Assembly (NCBI GenBank): GCA_025056955.1
Contig: JANWYL010000126.1
Span: 1-8,283 of the forward strand
DNA from: Sandaracinaceae bacterium
Lineage (GTDB): Bacteria > Myxococcota_A > Polyangia > Polyangiales > Sandaracinaceae
Reading direction: 5' to 3'
DNA: 8,283 nucleotides
The notes beneath the pieces were generated by a model. The model had not been told where the DNA came from, did not search any database, and saw nothing but the letters and a program-made list of their open reading frames with translations. Below, piece by piece: positions 1-6,077 of this stretch (within the stretch, counting starts at the first letter, position 1; every line of letters starts with the position of its first letter). The translations under genes and the position numbers were made by a program.

Positions 1-122
1 AGGATGAGTTCGGCTGCACCTCGGCCGGCGTTTTCCATGAGCACAATGCCAGGAACGCCTTGCTCGATGAGGTTGCGGTCGATGGCTTGTGATTCGGCTC
101 GGCTCAAGAGGGGGCGGGGCAT
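1..122 (-). CDS. nnr: NAD(P)H-hydrate epimerase / Nnr (YjeF N-terminal domain), 5' part only
   Basis: Only the first 40 codons are present; the gene runs off the left edge. The translation begins MPRPLLSRAESQAID and continues to GIVLMENAGRGAAEL. The pattern of an N-terminal helix ending in AID followed by LMENAGR is the hallmark start of YjeF_N domains, which epimerise damaged R-NAD(P)HX to the S form so that an ADP/ATP-dependent dehydratase can repair it in the cytosol. Many bacteria fuse both activities in one protein of about 500 residues (Nnr); whether this one has the dehydratase half cannot be seen. The start ATG overlaps the stop of pdxJ by one base (TGATG), so translation is probably coupled and the gene is the fourth member of the minus-strand operon. 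In many Proteobacteria acpS lies between pdxJ and this gene; here it does not. The family is clear, the length is unknown. Confidence 0.82.
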   Translation of the reverse strand, partial: MPRPLLSRAESQAIDRNLIEQGVPGIVLMENAGRGAAELI

Positions 123-859
123 CAGAGGGCCTCCATTGCACGAAGAAAACGGCGCACAGCGTAGGCGATCCCCCAAAACAGGGCGTCGGAGACGATGGCA
201 TGGCCAATGTTGAGCTCGCGAATCGAGGGCACGGCGCGAAGGAGCGGGGGGACGTTGGCGACTGTGAGCCCATGTCCCGCAGCAAGGTGCAGAGGCTGCT
301 TGAGCTTGGCGTTGTACTCAGCCGCCTGGTGCAAGGTGTGAAGGGCTTTCTCTGCTTCTTCGCCTTTGGCGTTGGCATAGTGACCGGTATGAAACTCGAT
401 CCGGGAAACACCAAGCCGTAGGGCTGCATCAATTTGCTTGGGCTCAGCTTCGATGAAGAGCGAAACTTCAATCCCCCCTTCTTTGAGGCGTTGAATAAGG
501 GGCTTCAGCATGTCGAAAAGCCCATCTGCATCAAGCCCTCCCTCTGTTGTGCGCTCTTCACGACGTTCTGGAACAAAGGTCACAATGTTCGGGCGCACCC
601 GAAGCGCAAATTCGGTCATGGCTTCGGTTGGGGCCATCTCGAGATTTAAAAGGGTACGGACCCTTTGCCGAAGGCGTTCGACGTCTTCGGGTTGGATGTG
701 GCGGCGATCCTCGCGGAGGTGCACCGTGATGCCGTGGGCTCCGGCCGCTTCGCAGGCAAGGGCAGCCTCGACAGGGTCTGGATAGGGCGTGCCGCGGACT
801 TGGCGGAGGGTCGCAACATGATCGACATTCACATGGAGTCGAACGGGCCTTTGCATCAT
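122..859 (-). CDS. pdxJ: Pyridoxine 5'-phosphate synthase PdxJ
   Basis: PdxJ condenses 1-deoxy-D-xylulose 5-phosphate with 3-amino-2-oxopropyl phosphate to pyridoxine 5'-phosphate, the last ring-forming step of DXP-dependent vitamin B6 synthesis in the cytosol. The 245-residue TIM-barrel protein has the family signatures in order: LHVNVDHVATLRQ at the N terminus, YPDP, GITVHLREDRRHI (catalytic His about residue 47), LNLEMAPT (catalytic Glu), the glycine-rich EFHTGHYA, HLAAGHGL (second catalytic His) and ELNIGHAIVSDAL near the C terminus. Length matches the usual 235-250. An in-frame GTG at 877 would add six residues, but GAGGA at 869-873 lies nine bases before the ATG at 859, and E. coli PdxJ begins close to the VNIDH motif, so I chose 859. 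It follows the PrkA gene after 48 nt and overlaps the next gene by one base, so it is mid-operon. Identification is very secure; the start is slightly less so. Confidence 0.95.
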   Translation of the reverse strand: MMQRPVRLHVNVDHVATLRQVRGTPYPDPVEAALACEAAGAHGITVHLREDRRHIQPEDVERLRQRVRTLLNLEMAPTEAMTEFALRVRPNIVTFVPERREERTTEGGLDADGLFDMLKPLIQRLKEGGIEVSLFIEAEPKQIDAALRLGVSRIEFHTGHYANAKGEEAEKALHTLHQAAEYNAKLKQPLHLAAGHGLTVANVPPLLRAVPSIRELNIGHAIVSDALFWGIAYAVRRFLRAMEAL

Positions 860-907
860 CTTTTGCAATCCTCGCACGGCTTGTTTTGGTGAGCGAGCCG
901 CAAATTG

Positions 908-3172
908 CTAGCGCCCGTAACGCGCGCGAAGCAGCGCGGCCAGGGCATCTCGGGCACTCGTTGGGGTATGCCCAAAGCGCTCGACCATCGCTTCGAGGGT
1001 TGCTTGGGCCCGGCGCTTGCGCTCAGGGGTTGGGATCGGCTCGTCAGCAACCAAGCGCAAAACGTCTTCCGCAATTTCGGCGAGCTGCTTTTTGCGAGAA
1101 GCCCATGTGGCTTCTTTGAGTTGCTGAATGTACCGAGGGAAAATGCGAGCGTTCACGACCTTTTCGTCTGGGTGATCGATGGCATAGGCCGCAATCGTGC
1201 TGATCAGGTCTTTGCGAAACGCTTCCTGGGCACGCACAACGCCAAGCATCTGCTCGACACGCTCCATGAGCCGAATGTCTGGATCCTCATCTCGGCCCGT
1301 GATGGGGTTTGGAATGCGCTCTTTTTTAAGCCAATACGAAACATGCATGACATAGCGGTCGAAAAGCTCGACGTACTGCACTTCTTCGACAAGGCCTGTG
1401 GCCTGGCGCAATTCTTCATCGATGCGATCGAGCCACCGGTTGCGGACGACTTCGATAAAAGCCCGGTGGTCTTGGTAGCCACCGTCTGGCGACTCCCTCA
1501 AAAACTCGTGGTCCTCGCTATCACAAAACTCCCGAATCCTTGCAAGAACAGCTAGAGGCGAGAGGTGGCCATAGTCTGGGTACTGAGCTGCGTCAAGAAG
1601 TATGGTTCTGATTTCGCGGGGAGAGGCTCCTGAGCTGCCTTCATAATTGGCCCAGGTGTCGCTTTCGTGCCGGATGTCTTCAATGCGGGTGCGAATTTCT
1701 GATGCCTCTTCGTTTGAAAATCGACTTGGCACGATTCCTTCGGCGTAGAGTTCTGCTTTCTCGATTGGGGTAAGCGAAGCCACAAGGCTTCCAAGCTTTC
1801 GGCTCCACTTTGAGTAGCTCTCCGCCTTTGGCCGGCGAAGACGCGTAAGAACAGCCCACAGGGCAGCCACATAGGTTGCGTGTGGGGCGGCTTTGCGGCC
1901 AAGATGGGGGATGATTTGCTTGTCGTAGATCATTTGCTCTGCCCGGTAGTCAACGAGGTAGGGAACCCGGATCAGCGTCAGACGCCCCCTAAAAGAACGG
2001 TACTCGTGATGCTCCCGAAAGGCCCGAAGGTGCACGTCGTTGGAAGTGGCGACAAAGACCACATTCAAGGGCAAAATCGAGGTGCTCAGCGAGACTTCTC
2101 CCTGCTCAACAGCAAGGAGAAGGTACTTCCAGGCCTCGAGCGGTCGCTTGAGGAGGTCTGAAAATTCGAGAACGCCCCCTGTGGCATCGACGAGCTCGCC
2201 AAACGTTTCGTAGAGCGCAACAGAGGTGAGCGATGCAGGGAGGGCTGCGAGAGAACGATCGACTGTGATTTGGCGCTCTGAGGCATCGACTGCCATCTGA
2301 GGGCCAATGGTTACGGCCCCTCGCCTGTAACGCTGTGAAAAAGTGATGCGTTCGACACGGACGTGCGCCAGCACTTTGCGCACATCGCCCCGGTAGGCAG
2401 TCATAAGGGCGTCGAAGATTTTCCGGTTTTTTGCACCAAGGGCTCCTTCGAGGATAAGCCTTGGGGGAGGCTCGCGCTTCTCTTGGCTTTCCTTGTAAGA
2501 CGCTTCGAGGAAAGCCAGCCGTTCCCGGCTTGGCAAGAGCAAAAGGGGATTTTCGCGAAGCTCGCTTTCCAAGCGAAGCTCGATTGATCCCTCAGGCAAG
2601 TGCGCGTAAGAGTCAACTGCACGCATTGTGTCTTCTTGTGCCCCAAAGCCAAGCGGTCGCCCCTCTCTGCCTCTTGGGAAAACCCAGCTAAACGAATAGA
2701 GGGCTCCTTCTTCCGTTTCAGAGTAGTGCTCAAGGGCTCGAAAGATGCAGCGCACGAAAGTGGACTTGGCGCTTCCGTTTGGGCCGTGGAGCAAGATCAA
2801 TCGATTGGTTCGCCCCTCTCGGACGAAGTTTGAAAGCGCTCGATAGAAAGCTGCTTGGACTTCTTCCTGGCCAACGAGCGCGTCCTCTGTGCGTTCAGAA
2901 TCAAAGCCGAGGTCAAAGAGGGAGTACCTCACCACCTCTCCGCCTCCTGGGCGCTTGATCGTTTGCTTTCCGAAGTGGTCGAAGCAGTCACGCAAATACC
3001 TTGCAGCGTCCCGGGAGAGCAGATAAGGGGAGCGGCGCACGAGGCTCAGGTATTCTTCGAAGGAAAGCACCCTGCGCTCGCTTTCAAATCGGCTGCGTAG
3101 GGCGCGGCTTGTTTCTTCGAGGAAATTCCTTGTGCTTGTGGCAGGGTCAGGCGGGGGGGTTTGATCGCTCAT
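908..3172 (-). CDS. prkA: PrkA-family serine protein kinase (AAA+ type)
   Basis: A 754-residue protein of the PrkA / YeaG family, cytosolic AAA+ ATPases described as serine protein kinases in Bacillus and in nitrogen/stress responses of enterobacteria. Visible in order, numbered from the ATG at 3172: an N-terminal PrkA segment (FEEYLSLVRRSPYLLSRDA, about 38-57); P-loop GPNGSAKST (about 130-138); Walker B-like GGVLEFSDLLKRP (about 332-344); sensor VVFVATSND (about 371-379); arginine segment FRGRLTLIRVPYLVDY (about 394-409); and a C-terminal PrkA domain with KERIPNPITGRDEDPDIRLMERVEQMLG. It is about 110 residues longer than E. coli YeaG, with an Arg/Lys-rich C-terminal helical tail. The P-loop has Ala where most have Gly before Lys. 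An in-frame TTG at 3184 overlaps the previous stop; the ATG at 3172, 8 nt after that stop, fits reinitiation, as neither start has a strong Shine-Dalgarno. The usual partners YeaH (DUF444) and SpoVR are not nearby. The substrate is unknown. Confidence 0.9.
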   Translation of the reverse strand: MSDQTPPPDPATSTRNFLEETSRALRSRFESERRVLSFEEYLSLVRRSPYLLSRDAARYLRDCFDHFGKQTIKRPGGGEVVRYSLFDLGFDSERTEDALVGQEEVQAAFYRALSNFVREGRTNRLILLHGPNGSAKSTFVRCIFRALEHYSETEEGALYSFSWVFPRGREGRPLGFGAQEDTMRAVDSYAHLPEGSIELRLESELRENPLLLLPSRERLAFLEASYKESQEKREPPPRLILEGALGAKNRKIFDALMTAYRGDVRKVLAHVRVERITFSQRYRRGAVTIGPQMAVDASERQITVDRSLAALPASLTSVALYETFGELVDATGGVLEFSDLLKRPLEAWKYLLLAVEQGEVSLSTSILPLNVVFVATSNDVHLRAFREHHEYRSFRGRLTLIRVPYLVDYRAEQMIYDKQIIPHLGRKAAPHATYVAALWAVLTRLRRPKAESYSKWSRKLGSLVASLTPIEKAELYAEGIVPSRFSNEEASEIRTRIEDIRHESDTWANYEGSSGASPREIRTILLDAAQYPDYGHLSPLAVLARIREFCDSEDHEFLRESPDGGYQDHRAFIEVVRNRWLDRIDEELRQATGLVEEVQYVELFDRYVMHVSYWLKKERIPNPITGRDEDPDIRLMERVEQMLGVVRAQEAFRKDLISTIAAYAIDHPDEKVVNARIFPRYIQQLKEATWASRKKQLAEIAEDVLRLVADEPIPTPERKRRAQATLEAMVERFGHTPTSARDALAALLRARYGR

Positions 3173-3180
3173 GGCCGAAA

Positions 3181-3678
3181 TCAACGGACTTCAAGGGCGA
3201 CGAGGAGCTTTCGGCGATCTGGCATGCAGGACTCTGGAGTACAGACAGCGAAATCGACCAATGCTTCGAGCTCGTGCTTGCCTGATGGAGCTTCGAATGT
3301 GACATCAAAACGCGCAACCTGCTCAGAAAACTCCTTGGCATCTTCCCGGCTCAGATTTTTTTTCGAAACCTTGACCTCAGGCGGCGCATCGATTCGGACT
3401 GCAATTGGGTAGTCTTGATTGACGTGAAAGGGGCTTTTCGCTTGAAGCCGAATCGAAAAGCGACCCTCGTTTTTTGAGTCATAGCTTGCTTCTGTAATCG
3501 CTTCGAGCCGAAAGTTGTCTTCTTCCCAGCGAGGCTTTGAAGGAGAAGATGGCGAGGAGGAAGCAGAGGGAGAAGGAGGAGGGGAGGAAGAAGAGGTTTC
3601 TGAAGAGCCACATCCCATGCTTCCCAAGCTCAGCCAAAAAAGAGGGAAAAAAGCACGGAGGAGCGTTCTTCTAGGCAT
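3181..3678 (-). CDS. Lipoprotein with DsbD N-terminal (DsbC, PF11412)-like domain
   Basis: A 165-residue exported protein. Residues 1-22 form a signal peptide (MPRR, then a hydrophobic core ending LGSMG) followed by Cys23, a plausible though imperfect lipobox. Residues 24-49 are a low-complexity Ser/Pro linker. Residues about 55-165 form an Ig-like beta domain with SPFHVNQDYPIAVRI and, near the end, FAVCTPESCMPDRRKLLVALEV. The CX4C pair (Cys146 and Cys151) followed by P and a terminal beta strand resembles the N-terminal domain of DsbD and stand-alone 'disulphide bond corrector' domains, which relay electrons from the inner membrane to periplasmic thiol proteins. No membrane DsbD-beta or thioredoxin domain is present, so the redox partner is elsewhere, or the cysteines are structural. 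It is the first gene of the minus-strand operon; its TGA lies 8 nt before the prkA ATG. No clear Shine-Dalgarno precedes the ATG. Lipoprotein nature is fairly sure; the redox role is inference. Confidence 0.75.
   Translation of the reverse strand: MPRRTLLRAFFPLFWLSLGSMGCGSSETSSSSPPPSPSASSSPSSPSKPRWEEDNFRLEAITEASYDSKNEGRFSIRLQAKSPFHVNQDYPIAVRIDAPPEVKVSKKNLSREDAKEFSEQVARFDVTFEAPSGKHELEALVDFAVCTPESCMPDRRKLLVALEVR
3535..3605. repeat. Low-complexity GA-rich tract encoding the Ser/Pro linker
   Basis: The plus strand is almost pure purine here (runs of gaggaag, ggagg and agaag). On the coding minus strand it reads as TCT/TCC/CCT codons for the Ser/Pro linker of the lipoprotein. Such tracts are prone to slippage, so linker length may vary between strains. 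It is not a tandem repeat with a fixed unit. Confidence 0.6.
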
Positions 3679-3697
3679 GGCATGGATTGTTTGCCAT
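3677..3697. promoter_or_regulatory. Inverted repeat ATGGCA-N9-TGCCAT at the lipoprotein start
   Basis: A perfect 6-bp inverted repeat (3677-3682 and 3692-3697) spans the start codon and leader of the DsbD-N-like lipoprotein in the serA/prkA divergent region. It could be an operator half-site pair, or an mRNA hairpin limiting access to the start codon. Six bases are few, so chance is possible. Confidence 0.25.
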
Positions 3698-3717
3698 TTT
3701 TTCGATTGTGCACTTCC

Positions 3718-3746
3718 GTTTTAGCCTTTACCTTGAAGGAAGCCAA
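3718..3746 (-). promoter_or_regulatory. Candidate sigma70-type promoter for the lipoprotein-prkA-pdxJ-nnr operon
   Basis: On the minus strand TTGGCT (3746-3741) and TAAAAC (3723-3718) are separated by exactly 17 bases, each matching four of six consensus positions. Transcription would start near 3711, giving a leader of about 33 nt to the ATG at 3678. The -35 box lies just upstream of the serA start and overlaps its ribosome binding site, so the two divergent units would be closely packed. I found no equally good match for serA in the other direction. Confidence 0.3.
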
Positions 3747-3750
3747 AGGA
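3745..3750 (+). promoter_or_regulatory. Ribosome binding site of serA
   Basis: AAAGGA is followed by a five-base spacer and ATG at 3756. This site decides the start over the longer in-frame extension to 3687. Confidence 0.6.
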
Positions 3751-3755
3751 TCGCT

Positions 3756-4967
3756 ATGTCCCTGGGTCGTGTGCTCCTTGTCGAAGGCATTCATCCGGAT
3801 GCGAAGCGCAATCTTGAGAGCGAAGGCTACGAGGTCGAGCTTTTGCCAAAAGCCTTAGGAGAGAGTGAGCTCATCGAAGCAGCGAAAGGTGCAATTGCGC
3901 TTGGAATCAGAAGCAAAACCAGAGTGACGCCACGGGTGATTGAAGCCCTTCCTGAACTTTGCGTCGTGGGCGCTTTTTGCATTGGGACCAACCAAATTGC
4001 TCTCGACCACGCCAACGCTTGCGGCATTCCAGTTTTCAATGCCCCTTTTGCGAGCACGCGAAGCGTTGCTGAGATGATCATCGCCGAAATCATCATCCTT
4101 GCCCGCCAGCTTGGCGATCGCAACCGCGATGTGCATCGTGGGGTTTGGTCCAAGTCTGCGGCAGGCTCGTACGAAATTCGGGGCAAAACCCTTGGAATCG
4201 TTGGCTATGGGCACATCGGGCGCCAAGTGGGGGTGCTTGCAGAGGCCATGGGAATGAAGGTGATTTTTTACGATATCGCGCCTCGCCTTCCCATGGGCAA
4301 TAACCGCCCTGTTGAGTCGCTTGAAGCTTTGCTTGAGCAAAGCGATTTTGTGACCCTGCACGTGCCTGAAACACCTCAAACCAAAAACATGATTGGGGCG
4401 AAAGAGATTGCGCGAATGAGGCCAGGCTCCTACCTCCTCAATGCGAGCCGTGGCACTGTGGTAGACATCGAGGCTTTGGCTGAGGCGATTCGTTCGAAGC
4501 ACTTGGCTGGTGCAGCGGTTGACGTTTATCCAGAAGAGCCAGAGGCAACAGGAGATGGATTTGTAAGCCCGCTTCAAAATTTGCCAAATGTGTTTCTTAC
4601 GCCACACATTGGCGGCTCCACAGTTGAGGCCCAGGTCGCAATTGGAAGGGAAGTGTCTCAAGCCCTCCTTTCATTTCTCAAAACGGGGAACACCCTTGGC
4701 GCCGTCAATTTTCCCCAAGTCGAACTTCAGCGCCGCCCAGGCACCCACCGGATCACCCACGTGCATCAAAACATTCCGGGAGTCCTCCGGGATGTCAACC
4801 GGATTGTTTCAGAGGTTGGGGCCAATGTGGTGGCACAAGTGCTTGGTACAGATGCTGGAATTGGCTACCTCATTTTCGACTTTGAAGGCGATTCATCTGC
4901 ACCGCCAATCATTTCCGAGCGCCTTGCCCGCCTCGAGACGACAATACGTGTTCGCAGGCTGCCTTAG
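3756..4967 (+). CDS. serA: D-3-phosphoglycerate dehydrogenase SerA
   Basis: Oxidises 3-phosphoglycerate to 3-phosphohydroxypyruvate with NAD+, the committed cytosolic step of serine biosynthesis. The 403-residue protein has the E. coli-type architecture: an N-terminal substrate domain (VVGAFCIGTNQIALDHA, ASTRSVAEMIIAEIIILAR), a Rossmann NAD domain with GIVGYGHIGRQVG, catalytic Arg in NASRGTVVD, Glu in VDVYPEEP and His in LTPHIGGSTVEAQ, then a C-terminal ACT domain (VHQNIPGVLRDVNRIVSEVGANVVAQ). There is no extra ASB domain. The residues that bind inhibitory serine in E. coli SerA (the His and Asn of HIHEN, and the Asn of GVNIAAQ) have counterparts in HVHQN and GANVVAQ, so serine feedback is likely kept. 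The ATG at 3756 was chosen because AAAGGA at 3745-3750 sits five bases upstream and the length then matches E. coli; the open frame extends back to 3687 without family similarity. It is a single gene, convergent with the sigma operon. Confidence 0.95.
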   Translation: MSLGRVLLVEGIHPDAKRNLESEGYEVELLPKALGESELIEAAKGAIALGIRSKTRVTPRVIEALPELCVVGAFCIGTNQIALDHANACGIPVFNAPFASTRSVAEMIIAEIIILARQLGDRNRDVHRGVWSKSAAGSYEIRGKTLGIVGYGHIGRQVGVLAEAMGMKVIFYDIAPRLPMGNNRPVESLEALLEQSDFVTLHVPETPQTKNMIGAKEIARMRPGSYLLNASRGTVVDIEALAEAIRSKHLAGAAVDVYPEEPEATGDGFVSPLQNLPNVFLTPHIGGSTVEAQVAIGREVSQALLSFLKTGNTLGAVNFPQVELQRRPGTHRITHVHQNIPGVLRDVNRIVSEVGANVVAQVLGTDAGIGYLIFDFEGDSSAPPIISERLARLETTIRVRRLP

Positions 4968-4986
4968 GCAAGGGGGAAGCCTAGGG
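4962..4986. terminator. Hairpin between convergent serA and the membrane-protein gene
   Basis: CCTTAGGC (4962-4969) pairs with GCCTAGGG (4979-4986) across the loop AAGGGGGAA: eight pairs, one of them G-U in the plus-strand RNA. The serA stop (4965-4967) is in the left arm and the stop of the minus-strand gene (4981-4983) is in the right arm. No good U-tract follows on either strand, so if it terminates transcription it is either not a classical intrinsic terminator or works as a convergent block. Confidence 0.35.
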
Positions 4987-5532
4987 TGCTTCAAAACGCT
5001 TGTGCACAAGGAAGGGCGTGCTTGCCCCGAGCAAAGCGCCTCCTGCGATCCCAATCAGGCCTGAAAGCCCCGCGCATTCGCATCCAAGTGAGCCTCCCAA
5101 GAAAAGGATGCCCACGCTTGCGATCAAATACGCGAAAGGATCATCTGCTTTTCGACCAAGCCACCCAACGAGGCCTCCAGCGCTGCTTCCTCCAAGCACG
5201 CACGCAGGAAGGCACCACGAAACACACGCCCCACCAAGACAAGAGTGGGTGCGTGATTCTGCAAGGCGCACAATCAAAAAGGGAATCCACGCAGCCCAGG
5301 CAGACAGTTGCGCTGCACGCCCTGCACTGCCTCCAATGTAGATGGCCAAGGCCACTGTGGCATAAATCGCTAACGCAACGAGAAGGCGAAAGGCTTCAGG
5401 TGCTTCGATGGCAATTGCCACCACAAAGAGCAACCCAGGCCAGCCTTTGATGAGGGCATGGCGGAGACGAGCACGCTCATAGGCCGAGCGGATTTTCCGA
5501 AGCAGGACATGATCGAGATCACGAGGATTCAT
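4981..5532 (-). CDS. Cys-containing polytopic membrane protein, candidate anti-sigma factor
   Basis: I do not recognise a close family. The 183-residue protein has a basic N-terminal tail (MNPRDLDHVLLRKIRSAYERAR, residues 1-22, probably cytoplasmic), then five or six predicted membrane segments near 32-45, 47-67, 72-91, 103-126, 134-150 and 155-176. Six cysteines are placed at 98, 103, 107, 111 (C-x4-C-x3-C-x3-C) and 151, 153 (CEC), mostly at membrane edges. Its ATG overlaps the stop of the sigma-factor gene (ATGA, 5529-5532), so the two are translationally coupled, the usual arrangement for an ECF sigma factor and its membrane anti-sigma. General shape, size and Cys placement are loosely like DUF1109/NrsF anti-sigma proteins (six helices, about 200 residues), but key residues cannot be aligned by eye. 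It contains no zinc-binding ZAS motif (HxxxCxxC). The role is inference from context. Confidence 0.65.
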   Translation of the reverse strand: MNPRDLDHVLLRKIRSAYERARLRHALIKGWPGLLFVVAIAIEAPEAFRLLVALAIYATVALAIYIGGSAGRAAQLSAWAAWIPFLIVRLAESRTHSCLGGACVSWCLPACVLGGSSAGGLVGWLGRKADDPFAYLIASVGILFLGGSLGCECAGLSGLIGIAGGALLGASTPFLVHKRFEAP

Positions 5533-6068
5533 CGAAACACCCCTTCAAACAGTCGGCGGAGCTTCACGACCATTCGCTCCTTGCGTTTGCGAAGCACTGC
5601 ATTGAGAGGAAGGCCCTTGAGGATGGCGTCAAGCACTTCTTTGTCTTTTGGCGAAAGTTGTTTTACCGCCTCTTCAAATTCAGCCCTGAGCTCATTTGCC
5701 TCGAGAAACGATTCAGGAGAGGAGATTGGATCGTCGCTTTCTCCAATTTCCTCGGTAAGGGGGACAATTGGGGAGCGCTTGTGTTTTTTGCGTTCGCTGC
5801 GGCATCGGTAGGCAGCAATTGCAAAAGCCCACGAGAGCACGTCTCCCTCGCAATCGAATTCGCAGGATCGCTCAAAGAGCTCGATCAGCACTTCTTGGGC
5901 GATGTCGTCGCTTTGGACGGCTCCATTTGAAGAGGCGCTCAGCATGCGATGACAAAAGGCCCGAACGAGCGGCCAAAGCTCACGCGCAAGGGGCTCAATC
6001 GCAGAGCGGTCGCCCTCGGACACCTTGCGCATCGCTTCGTTGAGTGCCGCTCGGCGGGCCTTGTCCAT
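5529..6068 (-). CDS. ECF-like RNA polymerase sigma-70 family factor
   Basis: A 179-residue two-domain sigma factor. Region 2 spans about residues 18-98: PLARELWPLVRAFCHRML (2.1), SDDIAQEVLIELFER (core-binding, with the typical D-D-I-x-Q-E-V), then DVLSWAFAIAAYRCRSERKKHKR, equivalent to the 2.3/2.4 helix that opens and reads the -10 element. An acidic linker (EEIGESDDPISSPES) leads to region 4 (about 126-179) with LSPKDKEVLDAILKG followed by LRKRKERMVVKLRRL, a strongly basic recognition helix. The turn segment, normally YEEIAEALGIS, is shortened and lacks the E-I-A core, so the DNA-reading half looks divergent. AAAGGA, which overlaps the stop of the preceding Cys-rich gene, is its likely ribosome binding site, 12 bases from the ATG, a long spacing. 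The next gene overlaps its stop. Sigma identity is fairly secure; subgroup and targets are unknown. Confidence 0.85.
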   Translation of the reverse strand: MDKARRAALNEAMRKVSEGDRSAIEPLARELWPLVRAFCHRMLSASSNGAVQSDDIAQEVLIELFERSCEFDCEGDVLSWAFAIAAYRCRSERKKHKRSPIVPLTEEIGESDDPISSPESFLEANELRAEFEEAVKQLSPKDKEVLDAILKGLPLNAVLRKRKERMVVKLRRLFEGVFR

Positions 6069-6077
6069 GGGGATTGC

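Noticed and set aside
860..877. GTG at 877 as the pdxJ start
   Set aside because: The GAGGA at 869-873 is correctly placed for the ATG at 859, and the six extra residues have no counterpart at the E. coli PdxJ N terminus.
905..1555. 216-codon plus-strand open frame
   Set aside because: It is antisense to the C-terminal PrkA domain and shows no own motifs or start signals.
2562..2576. Hairpin TCGCTT-TCC-AAGCGA and repeated GCGAAGCTCG within prkA
   Set aside because: It is short, in coding sequence, and built from common codons of this genome; no sign of function.
3855..4661. 268-codon minus-strand open frame
   Set aside because: It lies wholly antisense to serA, whose identity is certain; the product has no family features and mirrors serA codons.
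4999..5010. 12-bp palindrome CTTGTGCACAAG
   Set aside because: It lies inside the membrane-protein coding region near its end, is a single copy, and has no evident partner sites; likely chance.
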